Below are positions 48,060-59,689 of a DNA stretch of 64,000 nt, one piece after another. This DNA is from Prostheceraeus crozeri (Eukaryota; Platyhelminthes; Polycladida; Euryleptidae). The notes beneath the pieces are model-generated. The model was not told the origin of the DNA. It did not search any database and saw nothing but the letters and a program-made list of their open reading frames with translations. Positions within the stretch are counted from its first letter, which is position 1, and the number at the start of each line of letters is the position of its first letter. Position numbers and translations under genes: made by a program. Location of the stretch: NCBI GenBank assembly GCA_907163375.1, contig CAJQUW010000597.1, positions 62,001-126,000 on the forward strand. Direction: 5' to 3'.

Positions 48060-49865
48060 CTTTTCTCTATAATTTTCCATTGTCACTCATCTAGCTATTA
48101 TGCAGTCACCACGAGAGTGATTCTTATCGCAAAATACGCGTTGTACTACTTGTGCCACCAATAATCCAGCAGCTTAATTATTGATAAATAATTGCTATTT
48201 ACTGGGTTGTTTACTTTTATTTTCTGATTAGTGATTGTATTTGACTTCATTCAATGCTGATGGCTAATCGTCTTCTTTCATCTGTTTCTACAAACTGCGT
48301 TAGTCACTTGAAATGAGCTTCATATGAATAGTCAATCACAATATGTACCGACAGAGACAGATTCACACTTCGACGGCGTGAGGTGGTCGGCATCAAAAAT
48401 TTGCTGCCACCTGATCACTCCGTGAACATGCCATGCATGGCACAACTTTATGGATGTGAATGAAGCTGTCAAACTGATGATTTATTTAGAGCGTCCGTCT
48501 CAATGTCTTGACGGTGAACATGCTGGGTATTTTCAGCATTTAGAAGACACAAAAATGACTGCTAGGTGTTTATCTGATTCAAAAGATATTGACATAATTG
48601 ACTCAATTCTATCAAATACTATTGAAAAAGCATGCTGTCTTTTCGGAAGAAGTTGTTTGTCTCCCACTTTGACTTCTCAAAAGTCCTCAAAATTATTTTC
48701 ATGCATTACTCAAAATCCATGAATAAATAAAGTTGTTACTTCGAAAATCATGTCCTAAACTAATCAATGGCATTTTGATGCATCTTCTCTTGCTTCTTTC
48801 TGTTTAGACAAAAATGCGAGCATAAAGTCACATGCATGAATGGGTTAAAACCCCGAGAGTACCATGGCTAAGAAGTTCTATGATCCCTAAGGGACTAAAT
48901 GGTTAGAAATTGTAATTAAGAATTAAGTTTATGAATAAAATCTAGAACAAAATCTTAAGAGCTAAAATGAGAACAGAGACAGCAAATTAATAAATAATGT
49001 AATTTAGGGCTTCGATTGGTTGATCTACAGCATACTGTATTCCTTTGAGCTGTGACACTAAACCTAAGCGCTCTCAGAAAAGGATGAGAAGATAAGCTAT
49101 GATAGAGGATCCAACCGAATTATCAAAGCAAGTTTCATCAAGGGTGGTCCTGTCACAGTTTCTAAAACTAGTTGTCATGTATAAATCTGTTGTCGAACTC
49201 TTGAACACTCTGATGTTAGAGCCTTGAGATCTCACAGTTATAATATGGTGACAGATTTCAGTCTTGCCCGTTTATTAAACTGTGAAAACGAAAGAAATTT
49301 TCCGACTAAAGACATACGTGTTTCCCATCAAGCAGCGTTGACTAACTTCATTGTGATCAGTGTACTTGCATTTGCATTGGAGAGTCTGAATGGAACTTTT
49401 CCATCCATATGTAATAACATATCAGTGACTTCATGTTGGTATTACAGCAATCATGATTAAATTAATGCTGGAAAGAGCCAATAAATGTATGAATGGTTTC
49501 AAATATTTGATTTTTGTACAATTCCAATCAACATCTGTTGGTTTAAGCCTGAAGATAACCAACGGATGTTGGTTGAAATAATATGCTTTGTGCTTCAGTA
49601 TAAAAACGATTCGCTGAGAAAATATAATCCACTTCCTGAGGAGTGCTGGACGACTCGGCCTTCAATATGATGATAGTGCCCAGAATGGGGAGAAGTGACA
49701 ACAACAACAAGTATAGAAATCGAAAAATGTCCTCAGACTTGAACCATTTAAGCACAAAAATTCCTTGGCACCCGTAGACACTGCATTTCGCCTTACAAGG
49801 GCTCGTCAGCACGGCTCGGAAGTCGGAATGGCCCAAACTAGTCAAAAATGTCTCATAGGTATAGC
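48060..49865. other. no recognisable gene
   Basis: A 90-codon frame at 48450-48722 (+) and a 100-codon frame at 49543-49845 (-) show no recognised domain. Nothing else seen. Confidence 0.4.
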
Positions 49866-50234
49866 ATAATCGGGGCGTCAGAACCGGCTTGCTTTGTAGG
49901 GAACGAGGCCAAAAATGCTTTCACAGAATGATGCGCACACTATGGCTATTGCGAATCCGTGTGTCTGCCGAGCTTTGCGCGGCTCATCTTCGACATAGCA
50001 CTTTCCAGTTGACAACAGAAAACGTGTAGGATTTCATTTTTTGCCAAAAATTGGAATATGCGTCCTTTTGGATTAACACTGTTTTTCTTTGATCGTGTGT
50101 GACAAGAAGAGGAACTAACTATGATTCGGCAGACGTGCAGATTCGTAGTAGACATAGGGTATACATCATTCTGCTGTGAAAGTCTCATTTTCGGCCTCGT
50201 TCCTTGTAGAAAGTCGTTCTGGCTGCCGAACTAT
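49866..50234. mobile_element. foldback element, copy B (short)
   Basis: Outer ends ATAATCGGGGCG...GGGAACGAGG and CCTCGTTCC...GCTGCCGAACTAT correspond to the ends of the 52917-53643 copy, as do the blocks GTCTGCCGAG, AAGAAGAGGAAC and TGCGTCC inside. It is about half the length of copy C; the inner parts of both arms are missing or diverged. Older than copy C by divergence. Confidence 0.7.
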
Positions 50235-51790
50235 ATGGGATGATGTACTTAATGAATAGTCAACAAAATATTCTCATTGTGTGGACAGAGGAAAGCATGC
50301 CAACTATTCGTGTGTGTAATAGTCAAGCTGGATATCCTACTGCAAACATTACCGGGGTGACTAAAATATTGTTCACAGATTTTTCTTGCTGTGACGGGCT
50401 TGGTGCAGCCTTTTCTTGTGCAAAATCCTAGATGTTTGTGAATGTCGTTAAACCTACACACATTATTCCTTTATTTCCATCTTCATTCCCAATCATTTTC
50501 AAGCCTAATCCATCTTAAGATATTCATCATATAAAGGCTGTGAGGGACATGGACTACCATTAGCATTGAGAAAGCATTACTCTAATTTGTCACTTGTGGC
50601 GTAGAAATTATCGGATTCAACGCTACAGGAATGTATAAGCAACTGGGCAGCAAATGAAGCCCTCAGCACCTTTCACTGGTTAATTTCCACTGTTTTCACC
50701 AATAGACGTGGAGGTAAAGAAAGCTTAATGCATGGATGAGCAGCTTCTTTCTCTGAAACTTGCAACTTCTAAATTGATTCAAATATCTGAGAGCAGAAGA
50801 TCACTGTAATCTGCTGGTAGTGGAGAATTGCAATGGAATTCCGTTAAGTCACTTCATTGAAAAATTTAATGACACCGCACACATCTCATAAGGACTAATT
50901 TATGCAAATCTTGAAATTAACCGATAATAGACTATTGCACGCAATTTCATATTTTTTAGTTGAAGCTGCAGTGAGAAGAAGACGCAGAGTTAATCATGCG
51001 CTCAAGATCAAAACCGATCCAAATCAAGAAGTTACCGGCAAATCTGGTTTAGATAGAAATACAATGATTGTGTTGGTGTAGTTGAGCGCATAATGATAAT
51101 AAAAGGAATACACATTTTTGTGCACCACCTGAGCCAAGAGTCACGAGTCGCCACTACCTGAGGTAGCCTGATAATTACATAAAATGAAATTTGATTAGCT
51201 CACTAAAGTGCGCCTTCACCCTGTTCATACTCTTTTCTTAAAACATGTAAGCTTGTTTTGACGATGCTGATTGTCAGTATCAGGAACGAACTAAAAGCGG
51301 AAGAAGACAATAGCAATTGCTGGGTGACCAAGACAAAAATCATGAAAGAGGCAGCAGCACTTGAAGCTGTTGAATCTGATAAATGAAAAGATGAGGTATT
51401 TGACTAGACAGAAGAAACTCATTGAAAATGGTGCGGATGAGGATAAAAATGGTGAAGCGCCGGGAAGGCTATTGTATATAGCATCACGATATTAATAGAT
51501 ATGTGTTAAAAAAGCGACTTGATCGTAGTTAGATCAGCAAATGAATGTTTAGACAGTGCTCAAAATAATATCAAGTTAACACTGAAGCAAAATGATGACC
51601 GGAAGAAAATATGAGTCTCATGAAGAAAAGAAAGTGTGTCCTGAGCACAATGTTAAAAGCGGGAGAAGGCCGGGACTTTTTTAGGATTTGATACAAGTTA
51701 TATTTTGCTTTGTCATCTTTCCATCTATACTTCACCTACATTTTTTGCATATTCATTTCTATTTTGACATTAGTTGTTGGAGCCCCATCT
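50235..51790. other. no recognisable gene
   Basis: AT-rich, only short frames, no element ends recognised. Confidence 0.45.
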
Positions 51791-51793
51791 ATG

Positions 51794-51942
51794 TTATAAT
51801 ATGATGAATTCTTCAAAAACCAAGTTCTCTTCAACTATTTTATTGCGAGCTTTCGGGTGAATGCTCCACCCGTCTTCAGGCACGTACAGAGAGTGACTAG
51901 TACAGAGAACTTGGTTTTTGAAGAATTCATCATATTATAACT
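51794..51942. repeat. foldback (about 38-bp arms) with hammerhead-like loop motif
   Basis: Arms with the core ATGATGAATTCTTCAAAAAC at about 51795-51832 and the complement at about 51903-51941. On the minus strand the loop reads GCCTGAAGAC, a GGGTG...CACCC stem, then GAAAGC. This is the order CTGAAGA-stem-GAAA of a hammerhead-type core, with one extra C after CTGAAGA. The architecture is like that of 3907-4073, though the arms are unrelated. Confidence 0.65.
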
Positions 51943-52137
51943 GCTAGTTGTTCTCTGAGAAGAAGGATATGGATGAACCCATCTATGTTGTAGATTTTGA
52001 CTGACAGGCAAAGATGCATTTTCTTACAACGCAGGCAGTACACGAAATGCGTATTGGAATGAATTTCTAATGAATGTATTGTGCATTCATGTTTTTTACC
52101 GAGTCGAATAGACTATCTTAATAAATATCTGAAAAGA

Positions 52138-52290
52138 ATGACAACGATTAAGTCAATAAAAGACATCAACACCCTTTAATCCCCGACAGCACTCACCTGA
52201 TCCAGGAATTGAACCGAAGTTAGCAGTGGAGACGAGCTCACATCTTCTTCACTAGGCTGCATTGACAGTAGAAAGGAATGCGAATGAAAG
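52138..52290 (-). repeat. tRNA-derived SINE, copy 1
   Basis: On the minus strand: A-box-like GCAGCCTAGTGAAGAAG, then a consensus B box GGTTCAATTCC, then the family tail GTGAGTGCTGTCG, AAGGGTGTTGATGTC and TTGACTTAATCGTTGTCA. The same order occurs at 53784-53925 on the plus strand. RNA polymerase III boxes plus a shared non-tRNA tail identify a SINE. Confidence 0.65.
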
Positions 52291-52916
52291 CAGTAGTCAT
52301 CTCCAAGTGATATCGACAGCTTATTGCCCTTTTATTATTGACAGGATGCTGCCAGCATTCATTTTGTAGCGGGACAGTATACCAGCATGTCATTTGACTG
52401 CGTCCAGTGTTGCCGGCAGAAAATCGCGGCGAGGGGAACGCAATTGATGACATAAGGGCACTTGGATCATGAATGTTTGAAAATCCACATGTTTAACTAT
52501 TACGCTATAATGTGGTTGCATAATAGCATGTCTACATGCTTTATATTCTTAGATTTTAGACTGCATTCTTTCACTTTTCTTATCTTTGGAACTTACTTGT
52601 ACATACGTCAAAATGCATGCTTGTTGTACCTTGTTTTTACATTTCTTTGTAAGTAGATGAAACAAATAAGAGAAAAAAATTTCACGAATTCCTCGGCAAC
52701 GTCTTCTATTTGGATGGTGTCCATTAAATGCTTGTGAATAAATGCAAGCATGGTGTTCTTCAGATGGTTGCCATCTGTTCGGGCCCTCGACTAACTTAAA
52801 ACCTCCGTCTCCACTCGCAGACCGGTCTTTCACAGACGGCGAGCCGATCAGGGGTGCCTTCTACCTTCTTAGACTACTTAAGTTGTTGCTTATTGCGCAC
52901 TGCGCCTAGACAGGTC

Positions 52917-53643
52917 ATAGTCCGGCAGCCAGAGCGAGTTTCTGCAGGGAACGAGGCCGAAAATGATGCTTTCACAGAATGATATACACCCTATGCCTAC
53001 TAGGAATCTGCACGTCTGCCGAGTTCTAGTGAGTTCCTCTTCTTGTCAGACAAGATCAAAGAAAAACATACACATCCAATGGGACGCAGACTGCAGTTTT
53101 TGGCTAAAATGAAATTTTCTATGTTTTCTTTGATGAAACAGAAAGTACTAAGCCCACAGTCACAATTTGTGGCATGGAATGTCTTCAGGTCATTTCCTTT
53201 CATCTTCATGCACCCCTGTTTGTAAAGCTAAACACATTTAGATTTGGCGAGTCTCTTAATGTCGGCAAACACAAACATTTTGAGCAACTTAATCCACATT
53301 CATCCACATTCTCACGTACATTGCCGATTAGATGCATGATGATAGCACAAGCACATCATAGAAATGACTTGAAGACATTCCATGCCACAAATCATGACTC
53401 TGGGCTTAGTACTTTCTGTTTCATCAAAGAAAACATAGAAAATTTCATTTCAGCCAAAAACTGCAATCTGCGTCCCATTGGATTTGCATATGTTTTTCTT
53501 TGATCCTGCCTGACAAGAAGAGGAACTCACTAGAACTCGGCAGACGTGCTGATTCGTAGTAGGCATAGGGTGTACATCATTCTGTGAAAGTCTCACTTTC
53601 GGCCTCGTTCCCTGCAGAAACTCGCTCTGGCTGCCGGACTATC
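52917..53643. mobile_element. foldback DNA element, copy C (727 bp, best copy)
   Basis: Two arms of about 284 bases (52917-53200 and 53360-53643) are near-identical inverted copies, from the outer ATAGTCCGGCAGCCAGAGCG to the inner GGCATGGAATGTCTTCAGGT, around a centre of about 160 bases. If the terminus is read as TAGTCCGGC, TCA flanks both sides (a 3-bp target duplication, TNA type, as in PIF/Harbinger relatives). This is the reference copy for the family at 7.6-8.9 and 49.9-50.2 kb. No coding sequence. Confidence 0.82.
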
Positions 53644-53783
53644 ATCCGAACGAAGTAGGTGGTGAAACAAAGGTCTGTCGCATTGTGTTGAATATGTAAG
53701 GAGAATGACAACTGCATATCAAGTCCCCGATTGCACTCGTGTGACCCAAGAATCGCATTCATTCGCATTTCTCATGTTACGTC

Positions 53784-53925
53784 GGCTTAGTCTAGTGAAG
53801 AAGGTAAGTGCTTGGCTCGAACGCGGACTTCTGTTCGATTCTTGGGTCAAGTGAGTGCTGTCGAGGAATCAAGGGTGCTGGTGTCCTCCATTGACTTAAT
53901 GATTGTCACCATCATTAGATATTGA
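53784..53925 (+). repeat. tRNA-derived SINE, copy 2
   Basis: GGCTTAGTCTAGTGAAGAAG (A-box side), CTGTTCGATTCTTGGG (B-box-like), then GTGAGTGCTGTCG, AAGGGTGCTGGTGTCC and TTGACTTAATGATTGTCA. Same family as 52138-52290, opposite strand. Upstream, TGACCCAAGAATCG is complementary to the B-box arm. Confidence 0.65.
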
Positions 53926-53930
53926 ATGTA

Positions 53931-55320
53931 GTGCGATAGACCTGTGTTGTCAGCCATAATAGAAAATGAATTTATTTATTTAGATCATTAGATCACAAAA
54001 GTGGAGCCCACTATGCCTCTTAGAAATTGGCTTTGGCCTAGAGAAAATCCCAATCTTCATTATTTTCAGATAATCATTGATCTCAGCTGTAAGGTTTCAT
54101 CAAAGTTACATGACAATTTGATTTTAATCATTGTCAGCGATAACCGTCAGGCTTGCCCTCAGGCGATTAGCGCTAACCACCATGCGTCAAGGTTGGTGCA
54201 GATCGGGATTTTGGCGTTCGGGGCGCTGGTGGCCGGTATCTTAGCAAACTGGATTTATATGAATTTTGAACTGAATTTTTTTCTGAATTTATCTGAATGG
54301 ATTAATTTAGTTAAATTTAGGAAAGTCGTCCGCTTGAACAAACCGAGGAGGTACTATTTTCTCGAGTGCGGTCGGAATATATTAATCATAAAACCAGTTG
54401 TTATATGTCTTAACAGCTTCCGACTTACAGTGAATTCAGTTAACTTCAGTTAAATTTAGCCTTTCCTGAATCTGTTGATGGTATTTGTATGATTGGTCTG
54501 TGCTCAGATAACTTTCTGAAACCTCGTCTCGGAGCAAGATATTGGGTACAATTTCTGTGGGTTGGTTTTCTGAAAATTCTATCTTTACCTCGGGATGAAC
54601 CTGCGGGAAAAACGCGATGTATTTCCCACAGGATTTGTTATGTTAGCATCGTCAATATGAAGCTCAAACATCATCACTTTCTCATTGGACACTGCCGTCA
54701 AGATAAGACTCAGTTTTTGATCACTTCATTCTGATCGCCCTCTCTTTCTGTTTTCATAGGTAATTGACATTCTCGGGTTGAGTCAACTTCAGGATAAAGT
54801 GATAATAAGTTGTATTCACCAACTTTTGTGTCACCTCTGATATAAATCGTTTATTCTAGATATCGATTTTTCTTGATATTTGGCGTGTTGTTACTCTCCT
54901 CAACTAAAAACACTTATTCTGATATATCGAAAAATGAGCATGTTTTTGTCTTCAAATGAATTACCGTTTAAAGCATCTTTGCCCTGATATACATGTATAT
55001 TTGTTATCTCGCATTTTTCAGTCGAACGAAATCGATGGAATTTGTATTTCATGAAAAGGTAAGCTTCAATTATATGCTTGCATTCGTTTTCAACATTAAG
55101 TGTAATATAGCAATCAAAGACAGCACAAAGTACAGACGTATATAGAACGAGTGCCGGATCACTCTAGAATGCGGCTATATTACTGTGCATCTACATTGTA
55201 CAATGCAGATAAATATCAAAAATAAATATACTGCATTCGCATCTGCTCACAATCATCGAAATGTTTAAACCTGTACATTTGGCTTACTTTATCTGGTGCC
55301 CTAAGCTATACTTTCATAAC
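53931..55320. other. no recognised gene
   Basis: The frame 54001-54453 (+) contains one hydrophobic stretch (IGILAFGALVAGILANWIYM) that could span a membrane, but the rest is low complexity and no family is recognised. Confidence 0.4.
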
Positions 55321-55536
55321 AACTGTTTTATTTATCCCATCCCCAAACATGGCACAGAGCCATTCTAGAAAACTAGGGATGGGACAGCCTTCACACACTG
55401 ACAACTCTCACCAGTTAAGGGTTAGCAATCTCTAGTGACAGCGGTGGTACCTCCCGAGGCGGACAAACTCGAACCCGGTACCTTCTGCTTTTCCATACTG
55501 AAGCGCGGCCCTTAACTGGCTGAGCTATCCTAACAC
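55321..55536 (-). repeat. tRNA-derived SINE, second family
   Basis: Minus strand: GGATAGCTCAGCCAGTTAAG (A box TAGCTCAG...), GTACCGGGTTCGAGTTTGTC (B box GGTTCGAG), then a non-tRNA body with CCATCCCTAG and GGGGATGGG, and the 3' end GATAAATAAAAC. About 216 bp. It differs from the family at 52.2 and 53.8 kb. Confidence 0.75.
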
Positions 55537-55904
55537 CTAGATACCGTTTTTACTATTCCCATTCTACTATGTAATGGTGGGCACAATTTACAACCAAATT
55601 AAAACTTGTCTGGACGTTAGTTTTTCCGTTCAGATTTGAAAGAACTGGCGACTTGTGAGGCTTCAATTCATTGAAGTCTCATTAAAATAGATGGGATGCT
55701 GCAGGCTGCAGCTATGATATATAATTGAGTCATATCCTTTGTGTTCTTAAAGAATCATCCAATGAATCTCCAATGCACTTGTACTGTACTTGCACAGTGA
55801 TTTGAAAATCTATATACCTCACAGTGAAAACTATTTGATGAACCACAGTAGTAAGCACATTGCAGACGCAAGCCCAAAATGTGAAATGCTGACTCATCCC
55901 CGTG

Positions 55905-55995
55905 ACCTTGACCTTGCGTGACCTTTGACCTTGCGTGACCTTGACCTTTGACCGTGCGTGACCTTAGGTGATGACCTCCCGTGACCTTAGGTTAC
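55905..55995. repeat. degenerate tandem array of TGACCTTG (AGGTCA half-sites)
   Basis: About eight copies of TGACCTTG/TGACCTTTGACC separated by GCG, GCGTG or similar spacers. The complement gives repeated CAAGGTCA, the extended nuclear-receptor half-site. Could be plain satellite sequence. Confidence 0.6.
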
Positions 55996-56310
55996 CGTTC
56001 CGCGTCATGAAATACGTGATGTGACTACTGCTGGTTTTATAAGTAGTGCTAAAAATGGAAAAATGTGAAGACGTGATGTATTACTGAGTGGATTGTGATG
56101 AGACTACAAGCAGAGGCAGGAGTGACCTTGACCTGACTTCTCCGGGAGAGAGGGGGAGACTACAAGCAGAGAAGGGATTTTGTCCAGGATGGAGCATGTT
56201 TTGCAGAAGTGGATGTCTTCTGTCCACCGTTACCACTGATCTCTGACTGTAGGATGTGATGGGACACTGTCATTAGATGCATGTGGTGAGAAGATCGAGA
56301 AAAGGTCATT

Positions 56311-56331
56311 CGCCTCTCTCTCTCTCTCTCA
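56311..56331. repeat. (CT)n microsatellite
   Basis: Uninterrupted CTCTCT run. Confidence 0.8.
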
Positions 56332-56799
56332 TCAGATGACTCCAAAAACCGGGTTTCCGTAGGAAACCAAGGCAGATTTTTCGATTGCCGCACTCACCTA
56401 AGTTGTCAGAGTGAGTGGAGAGCCAGGAGATGGCCTGGATATCAGGCCATCGTAGTAGGCCTAAACTTTAAAGGCATGGTTCTCTGCTTGTAGGAATCGG
56501 ATAGACTTCGTTCAACGTTTGTTCGAGAGGTCATGATTCAGGTCAAGTCATAGACTACTTATAAACGTTTTATAAGTAGTGCAAAACTACCGAAAAATTT
56601 AAATTCGTTATTTTTGGAGGTTTTCTGGGGTTTTTGAGCCTGCTGAAGTCAACCAAGGCATTTGTAAGTGTGTATGAGAGTTCTGATTGGACGAACGAGG
56701 ATTCCTACCTCATCAAACATCCACTATAAAGAAGAGAGTTAACTTTCATGGTCACATTTGCCTTTAGCAAGTGTCGGTGGCTCTGCTGTCAGGCCAATT

Positions 56800-57222
56800 C
56801 CAAACCACTCAAAAAGTGCATGGCAAGGAGAACTTCGGTATAATAATGTCCTGTCGATGGGCGATCTTTCGAGACGGCGGTGAGACCCGCAGTGATAAGT
56901 GCCGCATGGGGTTGAAACTTCCTTAATCCGACTTTCCAACGGTCGTTGTGGCTTCTATTCCTCTACGTAGCGCTTTGAACGTCAGGGCGACACTTAAGTA
57001 TCTGTCACAGGTTTCCTTATAAATTCTCCATTGCACCGAGTGAGTCCTAACTCAAACATCTGACTTGTTATCGAGTCAAGGTATGACGTGTTCCAAAAGA
57101 AGGGACTGACTAAGTCTAAGGTTTCTCAAGTCAAGGTTTCTAATTCTCATGTCTCAATGTGACCGTCAGGGCTACCATCTGTCGAAGGTAATCTATCTCT
57201 ATTGCACTGAGTGGAGAATCCG
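56800..57222. repeat. macrosatellite module M, first copy
   Basis: Contains AAGTGCATGGCAAGGAGA, CGATGGGCG, CCGCATGGGGTT, CTACGTAGCGCTTTGAACGTC, then a junction block (CGTCAGGGCGACA, ATCTGTCACAGG, CTCCATTGCACCGAGTG) that recurs at 57165-57222. The same order returns at 59010-59275, about 2.2 kb later. No coding sequence. Confidence 0.65.
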
Positions 57223-57539
57223 TTCTTTTAAGTTCTGTCTCACGGAGGGATGATCAAACGGGGGAACACCACATGCAACACATGCTTCTCTCTTCTGTAG
57301 CAAGCAATCTCTTACCATGAAACGTTGTTGATAGGAATCGCTATGTCATCCACACTTCAACAGAGTAGGAATGTTTTATAAAATCAAATAAAGGATGGAG
57401 AAAACTAACAAGCATGATAGAGTCAACATGAAAGACTCATTCAGTGTATAGAATAAAAGTTCAGTATTGAAAAGTAAAAATCAGTTGTGTAGTGCAAGAA
57501 CATCCAGTGACAGATGATGTTTGTGAAACGCAACGTTGA

Positions 57540-57900
57540 CTTTCATAAATTCTAAACGTATAGTTATCCGTTTAAATAATTTTTGGTAGAGCAGAAAGGT
57601 TAAAGTGTTGTCATGAGTCTCAATGTGTTTAATAAAAGTATCAAGTGTTGTCATCAGTTTAAATGACTTTTGTAAAAGTGGAGACTTAAAACTGTAGTGA
57701 GAGTGTTGTCATCAGTCTAAATGATTTTTATAAGAGTAGATGTCAAGTGAAATGATTTTTGTAAAAGTCTAAACGCAAACGTTGAAATAAGTTTTGTAAG
57801 AAGTTAAAAACATTGACATGATTGTGTGAAAGTAGAGACTTAGCGAACGTTGAGAACAGTTTTATGAGAGCAGTATGAGTAAAATGTTTCTGCAGTCAAT
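57540..57900. repeat. short tandem repeats, unit about 55-60 bp
   Basis: Units with GTGTTGTCATCAGTCTAAAT, GATTTTTGTAAAAGT and GGAGACTTAAA recur four or five times with drift. Part of the larger repeat region. Confidence 0.6.
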
Positions 57901-57904
57901 GTTG

Positions 57905-58330
57905 TCAATGTACATCCATCTGGACAGCACTAGAAAGTTTTAGAAGGTTTTACTGCACTGTGTAGATTGTTTTGTTTCACAGTGTTAAAAGGTTTTATAG
58001 TGAGTACTACAGTGTTGAATGCTTTATAAAACCAGGTAAAGTCTTGTCACAAACGTTGAGTGTGTGAGAGAATCTAGGGCTAGCAATAAGTTCCATGACA
58101 TTCCTAATTCCATCACATTGGTCATACCACACATCACAAGTCCTAAAGTTCATCATCTGAAGGATAGGGTTCTCTACGATCGGATTTAAGGATTTAGGGT
58201 TTTATATGACACAAGTGAATGTTAACCGTTAGATGAAACATGAAGTCTATCACGTTGGTCATAATGTACATATGAGACAAATTATCAAGTCTTACCAGTC
58301 ATTGAAATGAAAGATAAAGTATATTTCGCT
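57905..58330. repeat. macrosatellite module T, first copy
   Basis: Runs CAGCACTAGAAAGTTTTAGA, CACAGTGTTAAAAGG, CTTTATAAAACCAGGTAA, GGATTTAGGGTTTTATATG and GAGACAAATTATCAAG. The same order is found at about 59970-60520 in a longer, diverged form. Confidence 0.65.
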
Positions 58331-58473
58331 ACTGACAAAATATATGAATGAACAAGAGCTATAAAACCGAAGTTAGATTTCACTGAGTCATCAACACTTG
58401 TAAAGGTGTACAAGTCATATCAAGCATATTCAATGTGTGTCCATTCTTGACACCCATCATCATTTGAAATTAT

Positions 58474-58770
58474 TTGAAGATGAAAAGTTGCATTCGTTTC
58501 CCAACTTCATGGTTTGTAGAAAGAGACCTTGGCTATTCGTTGAAAGCTATAGAAAGTGTTACAAATGTAAATGAAAATATTAAAGCTGGGGCTTTAGTTG
58601 AAAGACTAATGGGTCTAGATGAGTATGCTATGAATCATCATTTGGATCGAAGTTGGATAGAGGATTTTTCCATGCTGCATTGTGATGACAGTGAAAATAA
58701 GAGGATGAAATTGCTGCTTTCTCTCGCCAGGTCAGAGTACTTCAGCCATCTGCCACAGGCTACTTTATAA
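58474..58770 (+). CDS. unrecognised 98-codon open frame inside the macrosatellite
   Basis: MKMKSCIRFP..., then WFVERDLGYSLKAIESV, GALVERLMGLDEYAMN and WIEDFSMLHCDDSENKRMK, ending LLLSLARSEYF. Composition is protein-like (balanced charge, helix-forming), and the pattern 'F/WxxxLGYSxxxIxxVxxxxxxIxxxxLVxxLM' faintly recalls UBA-like three-helix domains. An acceptor-like AG precedes the ATG, and CGCCAG|GTCAGA near 58730 is donor-like. However, the last 15 or so codons run into a junction block shared with three other places in the repeat. It may be a real internal exon captured by the array, or chance. No function assigned. Confidence 0.25.
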   Translation: MKMKSCIRFPTSWFVERDLGYSLKAIESVTNVNENIKAGALVERLMGLDEYAMNHHLDRSWIEDFSMLHCDDSENKRMKLLLSLARSEYFSHLPQATL

Positions 58771-59275
58771 AATCTCCATTGCACTAAAGGTTGGTGTCTC
58801 AGGATATTTCCTATCAAACCCCTCTACAACCTGTGGGTCCTGCTATCAGGCCTCTTATTCCCTCTGCTATCAGGGGTGGTGTTACTTTATCCATCCTCTG
58901 CTAAGAGATACTTTGCTATCAAATCACTCTAAGTTTTATGTCTCTGCTATCAAATCACTTTATCCATTCTCTGCTAACAGAAGTGGCTTGCTATCAAGTC
59001 ATTCTCACGTCTTGCCTACACTCAAAGTGTGCATGGTAAAGAGATGTTCGGTGTAATACTTCCTATCGACGGGCGTCCCTTTTGGGTGGCGATGGAATCC
59101 GCAGCGAAGAGTACCGCATGGGGTATTCGGCAATTGTAATCCTTGTTAAACCTCTCTGCGTCATGTTTGCAAGTGGTTGCCTTATCGTCTCGACGTAGTG
59201 CTCTGACCGCCAGGGTGACATTTAGCCATCTGTTGAAGGTTACTTTAAAACACCTCCATTGCACTGAGTGTCAAA
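58728..59275. repeat. macrosatellite: junction block, CTCTGCTATCA tandem repeat, module M second copy
   Basis: 58728-58790 is the junction block again (GCCATCTGCCACAGGCTACT, CTCCATTGCACT). 58800-58990 repeats CTCTGCTATCA(AATCACTTTATCC) about six times. 59010-59275 is the second copy of module M, again ending CTCCATTGCACTGAGTG. Confidence 0.65.
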
Positions 59276-59689
59276 AACGTTGACAACCAAATTTGATGAG
59301 AATGACCCAAGAGTTCTTTTAAGAACTGTCTCTATCACGGAGACGAAATGATGAATGGAATGAAAGGGAGATCACTCACGTACCAAATACGAACATGAAA
59401 CACTTCTCTCTTATTTAGAATGGACCTCTTCAAACCTCATACTCAGTCACATAACGACTGAAAAACGTTCATAACTGCAATGTATATCGTAGGTTTTTTG
59501 AAAGATGCTTACTGGAGTAAAATGTATAAAGATGTTTCACTTCCGAACGCTACTTGTCTTGTATTAAGACTAAAGATAGGAAAATGTTCCTACATCCGTA
59601 CCGCAGTGTTTATCAGTACCGCACTGTATCTCATAGGGTTTATGAAATAAGAAGTCCTGTAGTGTTTCACTTCCTCACACATTACGAAT

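Noticed and set aside
54001-54453. 150-codon frame with a single hydrophobic stretch.
   Set aside because: The rest is low complexity and AT-driven, with no family resemblance; a hydrophobic run alone is weak evidence.
55321-55536. Functional tRNA gene.
   Set aside because: A and B boxes are present, but the tRNA cloverleaf is incomplete and the sequence continues into a shared body and an A-rich tail, so it is a SINE.
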